Shown piece after piece: positions 61,380 to 64,000 of a stretch of DNA of 64,000 bases; within the stretch, counting starts at the first letter, position 1; every line of letters starts with the position of its first letter. Made by a program: the position numbers and the translations under genes. Source of the DNA: Peribacillus simplex. Its GTDB lineage: Bacteria; Bacillota; Bacilli; Bacillales; DSM-1321. The DNA lies in NCBI RefSeq assembly GCF_900156045.1, contig NZ_FTMX01000006.1:248001-312000 (forward strand), written 5' to 3'. Below the pieces are notes generated by a model. That model had not been told where the DNA came from. It searched no databases and saw nothing but the letters and a program-made list of their open reading frames with translations.

Positions 61380-63425
61380 TTAAAGTCCTAAACGTTCAAT
61401 CCTTTGATCCCAATTCTTATGAAATGCCGGTCGGTCGTTTTCTTTAACATCCATTTCCCCAACAATGATAAAGTTTTCTGCATCAGAAGTTTGCGTAACG
61501 GTAATATCAGCCTCAATCCACCAACCTTCACGGCCAATTCTCATTTTTTGAAAAATGGTATATTTCGCGGAAAGAGGATTAGCATTGCTTAATGTCAACT
61601 CTCGTCTCAAATTGTGTTCAACCGTAACATCGATGTCATCAAAACGATAGACGCCTTCACCAAAAACCCCTCCAACACCATCGGTTATGCAAGTCCATGT
61701 ATCCGTTAAAATATCGTATGAAATGGAACGATCGACTTTTCCCTCTGAAAGCATAGTTGTCGGAGTTAATGGCGCACTTTGAGGACTCATATTCGGTCCA
61801 GATACCCGGCTTCCTTTAAAGACTGGTAATGAAAACTTTGCGGTTTCAAGATTCAGGGTAAGGGTTGCATCCTCAGGCATTGTCCAAAACATTGGCCAAA
61901 AAGTTGTTGCAATAGATAAACGTACCCGGTGGCCGGCTTTAAACTTATGCCCGCAACAGTCCAAATCAACAAATGCATTTACCTTTTCACCAGGGGTTAA
62001 CAAGTCTACTTGATCATGTCCATTTAAATGTGTTAAATTCATCACTCCATAAGAAACACGGGTAACGGCTCCATCTGGTGCCACATCTGATAGTTGTGCG
62101 AAGAGCATTGCCTTTGGTTTGTCACTTGTTAGTTGTACTTCAAATCTTGGATAACCAACTATTTCTAATGGGCTTTTCAAGAAATCCCCTTCAAATACCA
62201 TTGCCATACCATCATCCAATCGTTGGTCTGACGGACTTTCTCCCGGTACGCCGGCACCCATCCATTCACCTGATAAAAGGCCGTGATTTAAAGGTGTTTT
62301 TAATAACACTCGCTCTTCTGTTTCATCTCTTTCTGCTAGCAACTTACCATGAGTCAATTGATAAGTTTTCGTTAGAACTTCATTTGATGGCCAGGAATCG
62401 AGTCCAACCCACTTTCCTTTACTGACTGGTTTAATGGAAGAAGGAGGCATACTTTCCTCAAGCCATACACTCACCATTGGTCCATCCATCGCATCGTTCT
62501 CTTTTCCTTTTAGCCAATGGTCCCACCATTTAACAGCTTCTTGCAAAAAGCCCATTGCTGGTCCTGGAACTCCATCATGAGGGTAAACATGTGCCCAAGG
62601 ACCAATAATCCCCTTCCTAGGGACTGAAAGCCCTTTCATTAAACTTAATACGGTATTCGTATAAGAATCTTCCCAACCATCGATGGCTAGAACTGGCACT
62701 TCAATGTCATCATAATTTTCACAAACTGAACCATGCTTCCAATAAGCATCTCTCGTTTGGTGCTCCATCCATTGCGCCATCCATAAAGGCATTTCCTCTA
62801 ATCTTCCCAGCCATTTTTCACGCCAGCTATCCCCGACAATATGAGGGTCAAGTGGACGCACCTGATAGGCTAGCATAATGGCCCCCCACCAGAAATTATC
62901 ATTTAAGAGGCAGCCGCCTTTATAGTGGATATCATTGTTATACCGGTCATCGGTAAACCCGAGTGTAATAATTGCTTTTAAATTTTTGGGCCTCCTGGCT
63001 GCAACTTGAAGGGAATTAAAGCCCCCCCATGATTTACCCATCATACCGATATTTCCATCACACCAATTTTGCTTTGAGATCCAATCAATAACTTCCAGAG
63101 CATCGTCTTGTTCTTGCTTTAAGTATTCATCCCTAAGCAGACCATCTGATTCTCCCGAACCTCTCATATCCACTCTGACAACAGCATAACCGTGCCCGGC
63201 AAAATAACCATGCATCGGTTCATCTCTTGCCCTTGTACCGTCTGTTTTTCTGTAAGGAATGTACTCTAAAATGGCAGGTACTTTCTGACCTTCCCCAATT
63301 TCAGGCAACCAGATACGACTTGAAAGTCTTGTTCCATCTTTTAAAACAATCCAAGTGTTTTCAATGGTTTGAAACGCATAAGGAAAATGGGTGATAATTT
63401 CTTTTTCGTTATATTCTGTTGACAT
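61380..63425 (-). CDS. CocE/NonD-family hydrolase (X-Pro dipeptidyl-peptidase superfamily)
   Basis: 681 residues. Alpha/beta-hydrolase with nucleophile Ser132 in GMMGKSWGGF, oxyanion-side RVDMRGSGESDG, Asp in LAIDGWEDSYTNT and His in IGPWAHVYPHDG. A C-terminal jelly-roll domain follows (VNAFVDLDCCGHKFKAGHRVRLSIATTFWPMFW). Length exceeds typical CocE (about 575) by an extra C-terminal ~100 residues. Esterase or amidase on an unknown substrate, in an operon with the MFS gene. A near-cre site lies upstream. Confidence 0.9.
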   Translation of the reverse strand: MSTEYNEKEIITHFPYAFQTIENTWIVLKDGTRLSSRIWLPEIGEGQKVPAILEYIPYRKTDGTRARDEPMHGYFAGHGYAVVRVDMRGSGESDGLLRDEYLKQEQDDALEVIDWISKQNWCDGNIGMMGKSWGGFNSLQVAARRPKNLKAIITLGFTDDRYNNDIHYKGGCLLNDNFWWGAIMLAYQVRPLDPHIVGDSWREKWLGRLEEMPLWMAQWMEHQTRDAYWKHGSVCENYDDIEVPVLAIDGWEDSYTNTVLSLMKGLSVPRKGIIGPWAHVYPHDGVPGPAMGFLQEAVKWWDHWLKGKENDAMDGPMVSVWLEESMPPSSIKPVSKGKWVGLDSWPSNEVLTKTYQLTHGKLLAERDETEERVLLKTPLNHGLLSGEWMGAGVPGESPSDQRLDDGMAMVFEGDFLKSPLEIVGYPRFEVQLTSDKPKAMLFAQLSDVAPDGAVTRVSYGVMNLTHLNGHDQVDLLTPGEKVNAFVDLDCCGHKFKAGHRVRLSIATTFWPMFWTMPEDATLTLNLETAKFSLPVFKGSRVSGPNMSPQSAPLTPTTMLSEGKVDRSISYDILTDTWTCITDGVGGVFGEGVYRFDDIDVTVEHNLRRELTLSNANPLSAKYTIFQKMRIGREGWWIEADITVTQTSDAENFIIVGEMDVKENDRPAFHKNWDQRIERLGL

Positions 63426-63471
63426 TTTTCATCCTCCATAAAGTAGTCATTATCATCATTTTTAAACTCAT

Positions 63472-63485
63472 TTTAAGCGCTTTCC
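63472..63485. promoter_or_regulatory. Near-consensus cre site
   Basis: Minus sense GGAAAGCGCTTAAA agrees with TGAAAGCGCTTWCA at 12 of 14 positions, about 50 bp upstream of the hydrolase start. Confidence 0.45.
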
Positions 63486-63651
63486 ATAAATTTTTAATCG
63501 GAATTATAAAGCAATCATAGTAATTTTATAATCATGATTACTTTTGTGAATCTAGTATATCACCCGAAGATATGACGGACAACTTAAAATTTTCTGAATT
63601 TTTATGATAAATTTTTTCCCTTTGAAAATACGCTATTGGAGACGAGTTATG

Positions 63652-63730
63652 TAACTAACTGATGCGTTAAGAGCAGTGACGTTCAGCCCTTTTCTTATGG
63701 CACTAACGGGGCAGGTTAGTTCATGAAGGA
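63652..63730 (+). repeat. Three-hairpin element, full copy
   Basis: AACTAACTGATGCGTTAAGAGC, a short centre ending CCCTTTTCTTATG, then CACTAACGGGGCAGGTTAGTTCATGAAGG. It lies upstream of the minus-strand hydrolase but in plus orientation. Confidence 0.75.
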
Positions 63731-63791
63731 CAAATGGAAGTTTATGCCGAAATAATTAAGAGAGTTGATTAATTGTAAAAGAGGTATAACA

Positions 63792-64000
63792 ATGAATGTT
63801 TCATTAAATCAAATTTCCTCAGATGAAAGGCATATTCTTAAGAATTTATATTCCCTTTATTTACATGACCTTTCGGAGTATACCGAGGGTTTAGACATAT
63901 CATCAGATGGTTCGTTTGAGTTTGATTCATTTGAATTGATTTGGAAGATGGAAGGGGTAACACCATATTTTTTGAAAAAAGATAAGACAATTGTAGGGTT
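63792..64000 (+). CDS. N-terminus of a probable GNAT acetyltransferase (cut by window end)
   Basis: ATG behind GAGGTATAAC. 69 codons are visible: SSDERHILKNLYSLYLHDLS, EYTEGLDISSDGSFEF, WKMEGVTPYFLKKDKTIVG. The N-terminal pattern (I-x-NLYxLYLHDLSEY) is that of YjdJ/small GNATs, with the acetyl-CoA site beyond the edge. It is preceded by a three-hairpin element. Confidence 0.65.
   Translation, partial: MNVSLNQISSDERHILKNLYSLYLHDLSEYTEGLDISSDGSFEFDSFELIWKMEGVTPYFLKKDKTIVG

Overview
This is low-GC Firmicute DNA. The ribosome binding sites are of AGGAGG type, GTG and TTG starts are frequent, and there are spore-surface genes (cotS/cotSA-like pair, a collagen-like BclA-type protein). Fur, CcpA and PucR-type regulation is also visible. 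It is most likely a chromosomal segment of a spore-forming Bacillaceae species, perhaps of the Bacillus/Peribacillus type; the genus is inference only. No rRNA, tRNA, CRISPR array, complete insertion sequence or prophage was seen.

Layout. 0-7 kb: a MocR-type regulator (cut by the window edge) divergent from paiB-like, then an exported 5'-nucleotidase, a cupredoxin, a membrane protein and a GSDH-family dehydrogenase. 7-15.4 kb: an array of mostly small, unrelated plus-strand genes (DedA, VOC, several small membrane proteins, patatin on minus) separated by a recurring ~85-bp three-hairpin repeat. 15-22.5 kb: MarR-GNAT fusion, an EamA exporter behind an erm-like leader-peptide attenuator with a frameshifted csaA downstream, a GNAT, a padR/split-permease operon and a small overlapping gene pair. 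22.5-29 kb: an iron module, with a two-component system behind a perfect Fur box divergent from P19-like lipoprotein, DoxX, FTR1 permease and an FTR1-associated lipoprotein. 29.5-31.5 kb: a decayed ArsR-rhodanese gene and an MFS transporter. 32-34.4 kb: cotS-cotSA. 34.9-41.6 kb: uric-acid catabolism (permease, two PucR regulators, OHCU decarboxylase, uricase, HIU hydrolase, thiol peroxidase). 42-46 kb: nitrilase, an exported protein with VanW, a Cys-rich protein. 46.3-51.5 kb: MOSC, DUF6157, glycosyltransferase and a frameshifted collagen-like protein. 52-58 kb: a second array of small genes with the same three-hairpin repeat. 58-63.4 kb: TetR, MFS and CocE/NonD hydrolase on the minus strand. 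63.8 kb: a GNAT cut by the window end.

Two dispersed repeat families shape the window. One is a ~220-bp MITE with ISL3-like ends and 8-bp target duplications (five copies plus a fragment). The other is the three-hairpin element (about 30 full or partial copies, all seen in the same orientation), which gives the accessory regions a cassette-like look. The best candidates for undescribed biology are that element array and the leader-peptide attenuator in front of the EamA transporter.
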